A DNA stretch of 64,000 bases from Promethearchaeia archaeon (GTDB lineage: Archaea > Asgardarchaeota > Lokiarchaeia > Sigyniarchaeales > SOKP01): NCBI GenBank assembly GCA_029856155.1, contig JAHQWL010000023.1, positions 155,757-219,756 on the forward strand, given 5' to 3'. Positions 1-9,656 of the stretch are shown piece after piece. The position numbers were made by a program, and so were the translations under genes. Positions within the stretch are counted from its first letter, which is position 1; every line of letters begins with the position of its first letter. Below the pieces are notes generated by a model. The model saw only the letters and a list, made by a program, of their open reading frames with translations. It was not told the DNA's origin and did no database searches.

Positions 1-1706
1 TTTTTACGATCTTTTCCAATTTCTCTTTCCATTTTATGCATTTCTTCGATATCTTGTCCTCTCTGAGCTTTCTGAGCTTCAACTTCGAGTAGATTTTGAT
101 GTTTCTCTAATTTCTCTTGATAAATTTTAATCTGGTTAGCAAAGACTTCTGCTTGGTCTTTCCATCCCCTCGCATAGACTTTTTCTCGTATTTCTTTATA
201 TATTTCTATTATCTCTAGATATGGTGTACTCTCTATTACTTCTCCTTGTCTATAAGCCTTTCTCAAAGCCATTTCATGGTCACGTACCATTTTTTCGGCT
301 CTGTTTATACTTTCATTAACATAATTTTCAAAATCTTCTTCTTCCTTTTTCTCCTCAATAACTGCTGGTTTTCTACGATCTTTTCCAATTTCTCTTTCCA
401 TTTTATGCATTTCTTCGATATCTTGTCCTCTCTGAGCTTTCTGAGCTTCAACTTCGAGTAGATTTTGATGTTTCTCTAATTTCTCTTGATAAATTTTAAT
501 CTGGTTAGCAAAGACTTCTGCTTGGTCTTTCCATCCTCTCGCATATACTTTTTCTCGTATTTCTTTATATATTTCTATTATCTCTAGATATGGTGTACTC
601 TTTATTACTTCTCCTTGTCTATAAGCCTTTCTCAAAGCCATTTCGTAGTCGCGTACCATTTTTTCGGCTCTGTTTATACTTTCATTAACATAATTTTCAA
701 AATCTTCTTCTTCCTTTTTCTCCTCAATAATTGCTGGTTTTTTACGATCTTTTTCAATTTGTCTTTCCATTTTATGCATTTCTTCGATATCTTGTCCTCT
801 CTGAGCTTTCTGAGCTTCAACTTCGAGTAGCTTTTGATGTTTCTCTAATTTCTCTTGATAAATTTTAATCTGATTTGCAAAGACTTCTGCTTGGTCTTTC
901 CATCCTCTTGCATAGACTTTTTCTCGTATTTCTTTATATATTTCTATTATCTCTAGATATGGTGTACTCTCTATTACTTCTCCTTTTTTAACAGCTTTTT
1001 TCATAACTGAATCAAATTCTCTTTCAAGTTTCTCTGCTTTATTGACTTCTTCTGTAATATATTTTTGAAATTCTTTTTCTTCCTTTTTTCTATCAATAAC
1101 TGCTGGTTTTTTACGATCTTTTTCAATTTCTCTTTCCATTTTATGCATTTCTTCGATATCTTGTCCTCTCTGAGCTTTCTGAGCTTCAACTTCGAGTAGA
1201 TTTTGATGTTTCTCTAATTTCTCTTGATAAATTTTAATCTGATTTGCAAAAACTTCTGCTTGGTCTTTCCATCCCCTTGCATATACTTTTTCTCGTATAT
1301 CTTTATACATCTCAATGACAACAGAATATGGTGTACTCTCTATTACTTCTCCTTGTCTATAAGCCTTTCTCAAAGCCATTTCGTAGTCGCGTACCATTTT
1401 TTCAGCACTGTTGACATTATCGGATATATATTTTTCAAAATCTTCCTCTTCCTTTTTCCTTTCAATAGCTTTTAATCTTTCCTCATCTACTCCAATTTTT
1501 TTACCCATCTTATGCATTTCTTCAAGTGCTTTTTCCCTATGAGCCTTTTTTGCTTCTACTTCTCGTAATTTGTTATCATGCTCTAACTTTTGAGAGTAAA
1601 AAATTATTTGGGTACTATATGCTGCTGCTTCTTCTTCACGTCCCTTCTCAAGTAGCATTCGCTTTACTTTTTCATATATACCAATAATTTTCAAACAAGG
1701 GGGGTT
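1..1706. repeat. In-frame tandem repeat, 369 bp (123 aa) period, 4 close copies plus more degenerate copies to about 2600
   Basis: The block ctctattactt (ctttattactt in copy 2) occurs at 231, 600, 969 and 1338, exactly 369 bp apart. Copies 1 and 2 differ at only a few positions; upstream units (about 1705, 2090, 2480) are diverged with slightly longer spacing. Confidence 0.92.
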
Positions 1707-3689
1707 TTCTGCTAATTTACCTTTTTTTATGGCTTTTTTCATTTCAGAATTATATTCACGAGCCATTTTTTCAGCTCGATTTACCATCGTATCGATAATA
1801 GAATCAAATTCTTCTTTTTCTTCTTCTATTCTTTTTTGTTCTTCTAGCAATTTTAATTTTTCAGCATCTAAACCTACAAGAAGTTCTTCTTTTTTGACTC
1901 TAAACGTTTCTTCGATCTCTTCCTGTTTTCTTGCTTTATCAGATTCAATTTGTCTTAATCGATTATCCTTTTCCAACTTTTGTTTATGAGTATATATCTG
2001 ACTTGAAAAGATTGTAACATCTGTATCCCATCCTCTCTCTGATGCCATCTGTAGAGCTTTTTCGTAAATATTGATAATTTCAGAATAAGGACATTTTAAT
2101 TCAAATTTACCTTTTCTTAACGCTACCTCATACTCTCTTGCTAAACGCTCTGCTCTTCTAGTCATTCCTTCAATTTGATTTCGGATATTCTGGATTTCTA
2201 TTGCCTTTTGACGTTGCTCTTCTAAAACTCCTCGTTGTTCTTCACTAATACCTGTTTCTATTTCTTCCTCCTTAACTTTCAATACTTCTTCAGTTTCTTT
2301 CTGTTTGCTTACCTTGTCAGCTTCGATTTGTCTTATTTTTTTATCCTTTTCAAATTTTTGAATATAGACATCTATTGTATCATCATAAATCGCTGCTTCC
2401 TTGTTCCAACCCTTATCAATGAGTAATTCCTTTATGTTTTTATAAATTTCAATAACTTTAGGATATATACATTCCTCCACTATTTTTCCATCTTTGATAG
2501 CTCTCTGCATTTCTAGTTCATAATCATGTGCCATTCTAGCTGCTTCTGATACCATATTGTCAATTTGTGCTTTAAAGAACTCTTGTTCCATTTTTTGAAA
2601 TTCTATTCCCTTCAATCTTTCTATTTGTGCAAGTTTTTCTTGTTCACTGACTTCTTCTACGTATTGATCAATCAGTTTTTCTTTCTCTAACTCGGTTTCA
2701 ATTTTTTGCTCCATCTCTACTCTTTTTTTCTCAAGCTCTTTAAGATGTCTAACTTTTTCTTTTTCTAATTGTTCTATAGTCTCTCGAATTCGTTTTGCTT
2801 CATATGTCCAGTTCAGTTCTTCAAATAAACTTACACCTTCGGCATATAATTCTATAGCTTGATCATATTCTTGCAATTTAGCCCTTTCTACCGCTTGATC
2901 CAATATTTCATATGCTTGAGTTGAAATCTCCTCCTCTCTCTTTTTAGCTTCAAGAAATTGTTCTAATTTTTTTTCTTTTTCCTGCTCTTCACTTAGTTGT
3001 GCGTCTATTTCCATACTAACATCTAGTTCTTCTTTCGTAACACTACGTAAATATTCCGCTTTTTTATTATAGCATTCCTCAATCAATGAGAATAATCTTT
3101 CTATCTCCTCAGTTTTATTAAGATTTTCAAGTATATTCTCAGCTGTATCATATTTATCAAGAGCCTCCTCAAATTTACCCGAATTAGTTAATTGGTGGGC
3201 TTCCACAATTAATTGGTCTGCTTTACTGATCAAATCAGCTTCAATCTTAGGCTCTTCGATTAATTCAGTTTCTTCGCTCACTTCGACTTCTTTAATTTCC
3301 TTGATCGCTTCGGGTTCCTCAATTATTTCAGCTTCTTCAATTATTTCGGCTTCCTCAACAACTTCCACTTCTCTTTCCGGTTCAGCTTGGATTTCTCGGA
3401 ATGATTTTTCTTTAAGTATATAAACTTCTGAAATTTTATCATTAATGGCTTTAATTTCTTGTTCTCTATTAATTTGTGTATATAATCCGATTGCTTGACG
3501 TAAAATTTCAATACCATCATCATAATAATGCGACCCAATTAGATTAATCGCATGCTCAACTAATTCATAAGCCTCAGAAGCAATTTCTTCTTCCATATTC
3601 ATCATGTCAGAAAAAAATGCTTCTTTTGTAGGATCATATCCATCCTCATCGAATTCCTGGTCGAAATCTTCCTCCTTTTTCTCTTCCAT
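1..3689 (-). CDS. Large coiled-coil/TPR-like repeat protein, C-terminus beyond left window edge (at least 1229 aa)
   Basis: Minus-strand frame opens at ATG 3689 (MEEKKEEDFDQEFDEDGYDPTKEAFFSDMMNMEEE...) and stays open to position 1. Frame checked at 3689, 963 and 50 (all p=2 mod 3). Absent from the ORF track, presumably because no stop lies in the window. Contains repeats such as YLEIIEIYKEIREKVYARGWKDQAEVFANQIKIYQEKLEKHQNLLEVEAQKAQRGQDIEEMHKMEREI. Confidence 0.9.
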   Translation of the reverse strand, partial: MEEKKEEDFDQEFDEDGYDPTKEAFFSDMMNMEEEIASEAYELVEHAINLIGSHYYDDGIEILRQAIGLYTQINREQEIKAINDKISEVYILKEKSFREIQAEPEREVEVVEEAEIIEEAEIIEEPEAIKEIKEVEVSEETELIEEPKIEADLISKADQLIVEAHQLTNSGKFEEALDKYDTAENILENLNKTEEIERLFSLIEECYNKKAEYLRSVTKEELDVSMEIDAQLSEEQEKEKKLEQFLEAKKREEEISTQAYEILDQAVERAKLQEYDQAIELYAEGVSLFEELNWTYEAKRIRETIEQLEKEKVRHLKELEKKRVEMEQKIETELEKEKLIDQYVEEVSEQEKLAQIERLKGIEFQKMEQEFFKAQIDNMVSEAARMAHDYELEMQRAIKDGKIVEECIYPKVIEIYKNIKELLIDKGWNKEAAIYDDTIDVYIQKFEKDKKIRQIEADKVSKQKETEEVLKVKEEEIETGISEEQRGVLEEQRQKAIEIQNIRNQIEGMTRRAERLAREYEVALRKGKFELKCPYSEIINIYEKALQMASERGWDTDVTIFSSQIYTHKQKLEKDNRLRQIESDKARKQEEIEETFRVKKEELLVGLDAEKLKLLEEQKRIEEEKEEFDSIIDTMVNRAEKMAREYNSEMKKAIKKGKLAENPPCLKIIGIYEKVKRMLLEKGREEEAAAYSTQIIFYSQKLEHDNKLREVEAKKAHREKALEEMHKMGKKIGVDEERLKAIERKKEEEDFEKYISDNVNSAEKMVRDYEMALRKAYRQGEVIESTPYSVVIEMYKDIREKVYARGWKDQAEVFANQIKIYQEKLEKHQNLLEVEAQKAQRGQDIEEMHKMEREIEKDRKKPAVIDRKKEEKEFQKYITEEVNKAEKLEREFDSVMKKAVKKGEVIESTPYLEIIEIYKEIREKVYARGWKDQAEVFANQIKIYQEKLEKHQKLLEVEAQKAQRGQDIEEMHKMERQIEKDRKKPAIIEEKKEEEDFENYVNESINRAEKMVRDYEMALRKAYRQGEVIKSTPYLEIIEIYKEIREKVYARGWKDQAEVFANQIKIYQEKLEKHQNLLEVEAQKAQRGQDIEEMHKMEREIGKDRRKPAVIEEKKEEEDFENYVNESINRAEKMVRDHEMALRKAYRQGEVIESTPYLEIIEIYKEIREKVYARGWKDQAEVFANQIKIYQEKLEKHQNLLEVEAQKAQRGQDIEEMHKMEREIGKDRK

Positions 3690-3812
3690 AAATCTCAACT
3701 TTTTTTTGGAGAATTAAGAATGAACTTACTAAACAAAAATCTTTCTACTATATTTCTATTACAAATTAGTTTTAATTTAAAAATCGTTTACCCAAAATAA
3801 ATATTTAATCGA

Positions 3813-4205
3813 TCACAATTCAAATTTTCCTAGATTCTTATTAAGATAATCATCACAGATTTTCCCACCTTCAATGGTTAAACTCCACCCATTAGCATCT
3901 CTTTTTACAAGATTTAGATCTTCTGTGCTAGCTAAAATTGTATGTACTTCATCCTCACTTTTACGTATATTAAAATCAACTCTTAAACTAAATACAATTT
4001 CATCGATTGGTACAGGACCTCCAAGTTCATCTTCCATTACACCCAATGCTGCAATTATTTGATTCTGTTCAACCATACCTGCATCCATAGTATTTGAAAC
4101 TTCATCAAGAAGCCAAGGATTCTTATCTAACATCTTTTTTATTGCTTTTTCATTACCATCCTTAAAAAGTTTATCGAACTCTTCTCTAATCTTCTTCTTA
4201 GCCAT
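3813..4205 (-). CDS. Small protein of unknown function, possible winged-helix-like C-terminal half
   Basis: Intact 130-aa ORF in a consistent operon orientation; VHTILASTEDLNLVKRDANGWSLTIEGGKICDDYL resembles a wHTH. Confidence 0.7.
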   Translation of the reverse strand: MAKKKIREEFDKLFKDGNEKAIKKMLDKNPWLLDEVSNTMDAGMVEQNQIIAALGVMEDELGGPVPIDEIVFSLRVDFNIRKSEDEVHTILASTEDLNLVKRDANGWSLTIEGGKICDDYLNKNLGKFEL

Positions 4206-4313
4206 AAAAGTCGCCTATTTTTTCGTTGTATAAGAAAAATTCTAGAATTATATTAATATCTATAATATAGATTGCGAAAATAAAATCTTTTATGATGATT
4301 TAAAAAATGAGAA

Positions 4314-5030
4314 TTATATTAATTTAGACAAAAATTCTTCTACTTCTTGTTTATTACACATATGAAACTGTTTTGTTTCACCTTTAATATATGCCATTCG
4401 GATATTCTCTTTTGTTGCTTCTTCATCTATCGAGTTTTTTAGAGCATTTAGAGCTAAATTAATGATTTCTTCAAATGGCATTTCTTCTTTATAATTTTCA
4501 ATAAGATATTCTCTGGTAGAAGCTTCTCCAGTCCCTATAGCATATGCTTTAAATGAACGATATATCCCACTAGGTGATGTTGTGAAAATTTGTGTTCCTC
4601 CAGCATCGATTCCGATGAAAAAAAGTGCACAACCAAATGGTCTTATACCCCCATATTGAGTATACATTTGTTTCATATCCGCAATTGCTTTTGCTAACAT
4701 ATTCAAGCGAACAGGCTCATCATATGTTAATCTAAATGATTGTGCTTGAACTCTTGCATAATTTATAAGAGCACGGGAATCAGCATGAAGACCAGAAATT
4801 GCTACTCCAATATGATCATCTACTTGGAAAAGTTTGTCAATTGAATCAGCATCCATCAATATTGATGGTATTTTTATTTGAGCTGCTAGACACACATCTT
4901 CTTTAGATTTTATGGCAACCGCGAGAGTTCCTCGCCTCACTGCCTCTAAAGCATATTCTACCTGAAAAAGCCGCCCTTCTGGCGAAAAGACAGTAAGAGC
5001 ACGGTCATATTTGGGGGCTGCTCCAAACAT
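4314..5030 (-). CDS. psmA: Proteasome alpha subunit
   Basis: YDRALTVFSPEGRLFQVEYALEAVRRGTLAVAI signature of 20S alpha subunits; 238 aa. Confidence 0.97.
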   Translation of the reverse strand: MFGAAPKYDRALTVFSPEGRLFQVEYALEAVRRGTLAVAIKSKEDVCLAAQIKIPSILMDADSIDKLFQVDDHIGVAISGLHADSRALINYARVQAQSFRLTYDEPVRLNMLAKAIADMKQMYTQYGGIRPFGCALFFIGIDAGGTQIFTTSPSGIYRSFKAYAIGTGEASTREYLIENYKEEMPFEEIINLALNALKNSIDEEATKENIRMAYIKGETKQFHMCNKQEVEEFLSKLI

Positions 5031-5112
5031 TTAATTTACCTATTATTATTTTATTTTATATCTTTAAAATTTACAACTAAATTTTAATTTATGGTTTATA
5101 ACAAATAAAAAG

Positions 5113-5676
5113 TTAGATCTTTTGAGTCCTCTCTAAAATAGCAAGTGTTACATCTTTGAACACAGGAGAGACTTTAAGATCATTCTTGGCGCTTGTCTCA
5201 TAATATGCTATTGCCTTAAGTTCTTCCTTTAATGCTTCCCCTTCCCCTTCTCCAACTTCTCTATTCCCTTGTTCGGCCAAATCAGTTTTATTTCCTACTA
5301 AAATACTTGGTTTGCCATCCCCAATTACCTTTTCAACTTCTGCTTTCCAATTTAAAATATTCTGAAATGAACTTCTTCGCGTAAGGTCGAATGTATATAT
5401 AGTCGCACTACTCCCTCTATAAAAAGGAGGCCTTACAAAACTAAAATGCTTCTGTCCTGCGAGATCCCATAGTTGAAGTCGAATTAGATAGTTTGGATAT
5501 TTGTCTAAATTTATTTGTTTTGTTGAAAAGTTGGATCCGATCGTCATAATATAATTTTCTTTGAACGAGTTTTCACAGTAGCGGAGGACCATAGATGTTT
5601 TACCTACGCCGCCATCTCCTACAACACATATCTTGTAGATGAAGCTTTTTGCAGCAGCCATTTGATCTTGCACCAA
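5113..5676 (-). CDS. Ras/Rab-like small GTPase
   Basis: G1 GDGGVGKTS, G3 WDLAGQ, G4 NKTD, G5 ETSAKN; 187 aa. Confidence 0.95.
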   Translation of the reverse strand: MVQDQMAAAKSFIYKICVVGDGGVGKTSMVLRYCENSFKENYIMTIGSNFSTKQINLDKYPNYLIRLQLWDLAGQKHFSFVRPPFYRGSSATIYTFDLTRRSSFQNILNWKAEVEKVIGDGKPSILVGNKTDLAEQGNREVGEGEGEALKEELKAIAYYETSAKNDLKVSPVFKDVTLAILERTQKI

Positions 5677-5955
5677 ATTGTTTAAAAAGGATTATAAAAC
5701 TAATTTATAATTTACTAATAACTTAAGATATTAAGTGAAATGTTGATCTTTCTTAATTTCTTATATTTTTTTTATATTATTATATTATATTGAATAAATA
5801 AAAATAATCGTTATTAATTTTTTTTTTTAGATTCACTTTTTAGGGATAATATACAAATGAGTGATTTAGATCAAAAAAATAAATTTTATGGAAAAGAAAT
5901 CCTATAATAAAAATCATTGTTGATTAATCCTATGAATTATTTAGAACATAAGAAC

Positions 5956-6801
5956 TTACCTTCCTATAAACGTTGGATCCCTTTTTTCTTTTAAAGCTCT
6001 TAAAGATTCTCCAAAATCTTTAGATTGAATTGTTTTGGTCCACATTTTGTTTTCTAAATCTAATTGTTTTTCTAAAATATCCCTAAAATAGGTATGGATT
6101 GATTTTTTCATTAATTTAATTGAAAGAGATGGACCCTTAGGGGGAATAAGCCTTAAAGCTTGATCTCTTGCATATGACATTAATTCTTCTTTCGGTAATA
6201 CTTTATTAACGAGCCCTAATCTTTCCGCGTCTTGTGCTGTCAACCGATCACCAAAATAAAATAGTTCTTTGGCTTTATGTATGCCTATCATGAAAGGTAA
6301 AAGAACTGAAGTGGCAAAATCAGGCATAACAGCTCTTTTTATAAAAAATAACGCCCACCATGCGTCCTCAGCCATATAGACTAAATCTGAACAAATTACA
6401 GGAAGTGTAAATCCACCACCTACAGCAAAACCATTAATCACAGATATAACTGGTTTTGGAAAATCCCAAAATTTGAGACACAACCTTTTCGATGCCATAT
6501 CTCTTAAATTGATCTCTTCTATATATTGTTCAGGTATATCTTTCAACATCTCTTCTGAAAAATAACCTCCTGAAGAAAAAGCTCCTGCTTCTTCGCACCC
6601 CGTTAATATTAATACTTTAACATCTTTATCCTTTTCAGCATGATCCACGGCATACCAAAGTTCTAAAAGACCTAATGGAGAGAGAGCATTCTTTTTTGCT
6701 GGCCAGTTTAATATAACTGTTAATATTCCGTTTTCTTCTTTTTGATATTTAATTTGCTTAAATTCTTCAACTAACATTAATACAATAAAATCAAAAGACA
6801 A
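5956..6801 (-). CDS. Enoyl-CoA hydratase/isomerase (crotonase) family
   Basis: NGILTVILNWPAKKNALSPLGLLELWYAVD, INGFAVGGGFTLPVICSDLVYMAEDA. Start may be internal (MLVEEFKQI). Confidence 0.92.
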   Translation of the reverse strand: MSFDFIVLMLVEEFKQIKYQKEENGILTVILNWPAKKNALSPLGLLELWYAVDHAEKDKDVKVLILTGCEEAGAFSSGGYFSEEMLKDIPEQYIEEINLRDMASKRLCLKFWDFPKPVISVINGFAVGGGFTLPVICSDLVYMAEDAWWALFFIKRAVMPDFATSVLLPFMIGIHKAKELFYFGDRLTAQDAERLGLVNKVLPKEELMSYARDQALRLIPPKGPSLSIKLMKKSIHTYFRDILEKQLDLENKMWTKTIQSKDFGESLRALKEKRDPTFIGR

Positions 6802-6871
6802 TAAAACATTTTATAAAGAAATTTAATCGTAATCTTTTTTTAACTTATAGCCTCAAAAATATTAATAGACG

Positions 6872-7648
6872 ATGTTATTAGTAGAAAAAATTGAAAAATT
6901 AGCAAACTTAATCCTTGACTCAAATAATATAGTAGCATTGACAGGAGCGGGGATGTCCACTGAAAGTGGAATTGCAGATTTTCGGTCGCCGGGAACTGGT
7001 TTATGGGAAAAAGTAGATCCTTATGAATTTGCTTCGATTCATTCTTATGTAGCTAATCCGAATAAAAATTTGGAATTTATGTTAGAGACCGGAAAAGCAA
7101 TTTTTAGAGCAAGACCAAATAAAGGGCATAAAGCTTTAACTAGGCTTCAAAAATTAGGAAAATTAAAAGGAGTTCTTACTCAGAATATTGATAGATTACA
7201 CCATAAAGCAAGAACGAAAAACATTGTAGAATTACATGGAAATGCATATGAAGCAAAATGTATGACTTGTGGACATGTTTATGAAATAACAGTTATGGTT
7301 AATCAAGTTATGAAAGGAAATTATTCGCCTTCTTGTGAAAAATGCAGAGGAATGTTAAAACCAAATGCAATTTTTTTCGGGGAACCACTTGAGTCAAAAA
7401 CACTCGAAGCCGCAGATAAAATGATTGTAGATTGTGACTTATTATTGGTGCTTGGAAGTAGCTTGGTTGTATATCCTGTTGCTTTTTATCCACAAAAAAT
7501 TCTTTCATTTGGCGCAAAATTAGCAATTATCAATATTCAAGAAACTGATATGGATGCAGCTGCTGAGGTTGTCATCCATGAAAAAATAGGGGACATATTC
7601 CCAGAAGTAGTTAAAATTGTAGAAAATCAAATAATAAAAAACAAATAA
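6872..7648 (+). CDS. Sir2-family NAD-dependent protein deacylase (sirtuin)
   Basis: GAGMSTESGIADFRSPGTGLW, TQNIDRLHHKA, ELHGN, CMTC...CEKC zinc site, GSSLVVYP. Confidence 0.96.
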   Translation: MLLVEKIEKLANLILDSNNIVALTGAGMSTESGIADFRSPGTGLWEKVDPYEFASIHSYVANPNKNLEFMLETGKAIFRARPNKGHKALTRLQKLGKLKGVLTQNIDRLHHKARTKNIVELHGNAYEAKCMTCGHVYEITVMVNQVMKGNYSPSCEKCRGMLKPNAIFFGEPLESKTLEAADKMIVDCDLLLVLGSSLVVYPVAFYPQKILSFGAKLAIINIQETDMDAAAEVVIHEKIGDIFPEVVKIVENQIIKNK

Positions 7649-7676
7649 AATAAGAAAAAAATAATTAATTAAAATA

Positions 7677-9431
7677 TTAGCCAGATCTTAAAACTTTTTT
7701 ATCAATTTTTCCAATAACGGTAAGCGGAAGCTCTTCTGAAAATTGAATTAACTTTGGAACTTCATATGGCGCTAAGTTGGCTTTTGAAAATTTTAATATA
7801 TCGTCCTTTAATGCGTCCTTATTTCCATCGAATTCAAAATCTGAGTTAATTTGGATAAATGCTTTAACGATTTCAGATCCAGGTCTATCAGGGTTAGGGA
7901 TTCCAATTAATGCGACCATCCCAATTGCCGGATGTTTTGCTAATGTATCTTCAACTTTTGCTGAAAAAACCTTAAAACCTCCAACAATAATCATGTCTTT
8001 TGTACGATCAACAATTCGAATATAACCATCTTCATCCATTATACCAACATCACCAGTGTGCATATATCCGTCTTTATCTATAGCTTTAGTAGTTTCTTCT
8101 GGTTTATTATAATAACCTCGCATAACTAATGGACCATTTACGCAAATTTCTCCGGGTTCTCCTAATGGAACTACTTCATTGGTTTCAGGATTAACGATCT
8201 TTAAATCTACATTTAAGATTGGCAGACCTACTGTACCCAGTTTTTTCTTACCAATGGAAGGATTCATTGTAGCCACCGGGCTCAGTTCAGTCATTCCATA
8301 AAGTTCTAACAGTTTACCTTTACCTACTATGCTTTCCAAAGCTTCTTGAGATTCTTTTGGAAATGGAGCAGCTGCGGAGATACACAATCTTAAATTTGAA
8401 TGATCTAATCTTTTAAATTTGCGAAAATTGATTAAAATTTGATATAAGGAAGGTACATTTACTAGCATGGTTGGTTTATACTTCTTCATTTCATTACAAA
8501 TATGGAGTGCATCACGAGGATTAGCAATAATAATTTGACTCATTCCATTAAAAAGAGCACCTTGACACACTGTTAAACCAGCAATATGGAATATAGGAAA
8601 TCCTGATAATAAAACTCCCTTTCCTTGTTCCCATTGAAGCCAGGCAATAATACCTTTCATATTTGAAACATAATTTCTATGACTTAACATTGCACCTTTA
8701 GGTGGACCTGTTGTGCCGCCAGTATATTGAATCCAACCAATATCATCGGGGGATATATCAACTTTAGGTAAATCAGCAGAAAATTTAGTTAATACATCAT
8801 CTTGGAAATTATAAACAGTTTTTCCCTCTAATGGAGTGACTTCACCAGAAGGGATTTCCTGAACGGCTTTAATTTTTGCTTGATCTTCTTTAGAAAATGA
8901 ACCGATTACGCTAGTTGCTACTACAACTTTCAGCTGTGGTAATTTATCAGCAATTTTTGTCAACCTATGTTGAAAAATAGCATCTAGAGTGACTAAAGCA
9001 ACATTTTTACCTCCTTTTCCAAGATCATCCAATTGGTAATGCATTTGAACATCAGACATTAAAGGGCTGACTCCTGAAACAATACATCCCGCTTTAAGTG
9101 TACCTAAAACAGAATATACATATTCAGGAATATTTGCTAAATTAATTCCAACTGCATCTCCTTTTTGAAATCCATTTTCAATCAACATATTAGCAAATTG
9201 ATTAGAATATCTATCTACCTCACCAAAACTGATTTCTAATCCCTGATAAGCAAGTGCCATTTTATCAGAAAATTTTTCAAATATTATTCTTATCATTTCT
9301 GGATAAGTAGTTTCAAAATCTTTTGGAGGAATGTCTTCCAAACCAGAATCCCATTTAGCCTTCCAAAAGCGACTTTCGTATGGATTTGACATTTTTTTAT
9401 TCACATTTTCCTTTTGTTTAATACAATTCAA
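7677..9431 (-). CDS. AMP-forming acyl-CoA ligase (ANL superfamily)
   Basis: YTGGTTGPPKGAMLSHRN, ELYGMTELSP, TGDVG, DRTKDMIIVGGFKVFSAKVED, C-terminal PLTVIGK (PX4GK). Confidence 0.95.
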   Translation of the reverse strand: MNCIKQKENVNKKMSNPYESRFWKAKWDSGLEDIPPKDFETTYPEMIRIIFEKFSDKMALAYQGLEISFGEVDRYSNQFANMLIENGFQKGDAVGINLANIPEYVYSVLGTLKAGCIVSGVSPLMSDVQMHYQLDDLGKGGKNVALVTLDAIFQHRLTKIADKLPQLKVVVATSVIGSFSKEDQAKIKAVQEIPSGEVTPLEGKTVYNFQDDVLTKFSADLPKVDISPDDIGWIQYTGGTTGPPKGAMLSHRNYVSNMKGIIAWLQWEQGKGVLLSGFPIFHIAGLTVCQGALFNGMSQIIIANPRDALHICNEMKKYKPTMLVNVPSLYQILINFRKFKRLDHSNLRLCISAAAPFPKESQEALESIVGKGKLLELYGMTELSPVATMNPSIGKKKLGTVGLPILNVDLKIVNPETNEVVPLGEPGEICVNGPLVMRGYYNKPEETTKAIDKDGYMHTGDVGIMDEDGYIRIVDRTKDMIIVGGFKVFSAKVEDTLAKHPAIGMVALIGIPNPDRPGSEIVKAFIQINSDFEFDGNKDALKDDILKFSKANLAPYEVPKLIQFSEELPLTVIGKIDKKVLRSG

Positions 9432-9656
9432 AATCGAATTGTGATATTAAATAAGCTACATTTTATTAAAAAAGTTTATTAAAATTAGCTTTTTTTTTCA
9501 ATCTTAATAAAATTTTTAGAAAATCATTATAATATCTAGAGAAAAGAGAATATAGAAATTAACTTACAATAAAATTCAAAAATAATAGTAAAAAAAAATC
9601 GAAAAAAAAAAAAATAATTATCTCCTTAACGCTGAAACTTATTACATTAATCTTGA

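Noticed and set aside
246-1475. Plus-strand ORFs 246-461, 615-830, 1224-1475 and minus ORF 1001-1189
   Set aside because: Shadow frames of the 1-3689 minus-strand coiled-coil gene; their similarity simply reflects the 369-bp repeat.
1-1706. Interpretation of the 369-bp repeats as a CRISPR or non-coding satellite
   Set aside because: Repeats are contiguous with no spacers and maintain one open coding frame in multiples of three.
1729-3538. ORFs 1729-1989 (+), 2235-2426 (+), 3341-3538 (-)
   Set aside because: Antisense or alternative frames inside the 1-3689 gene.
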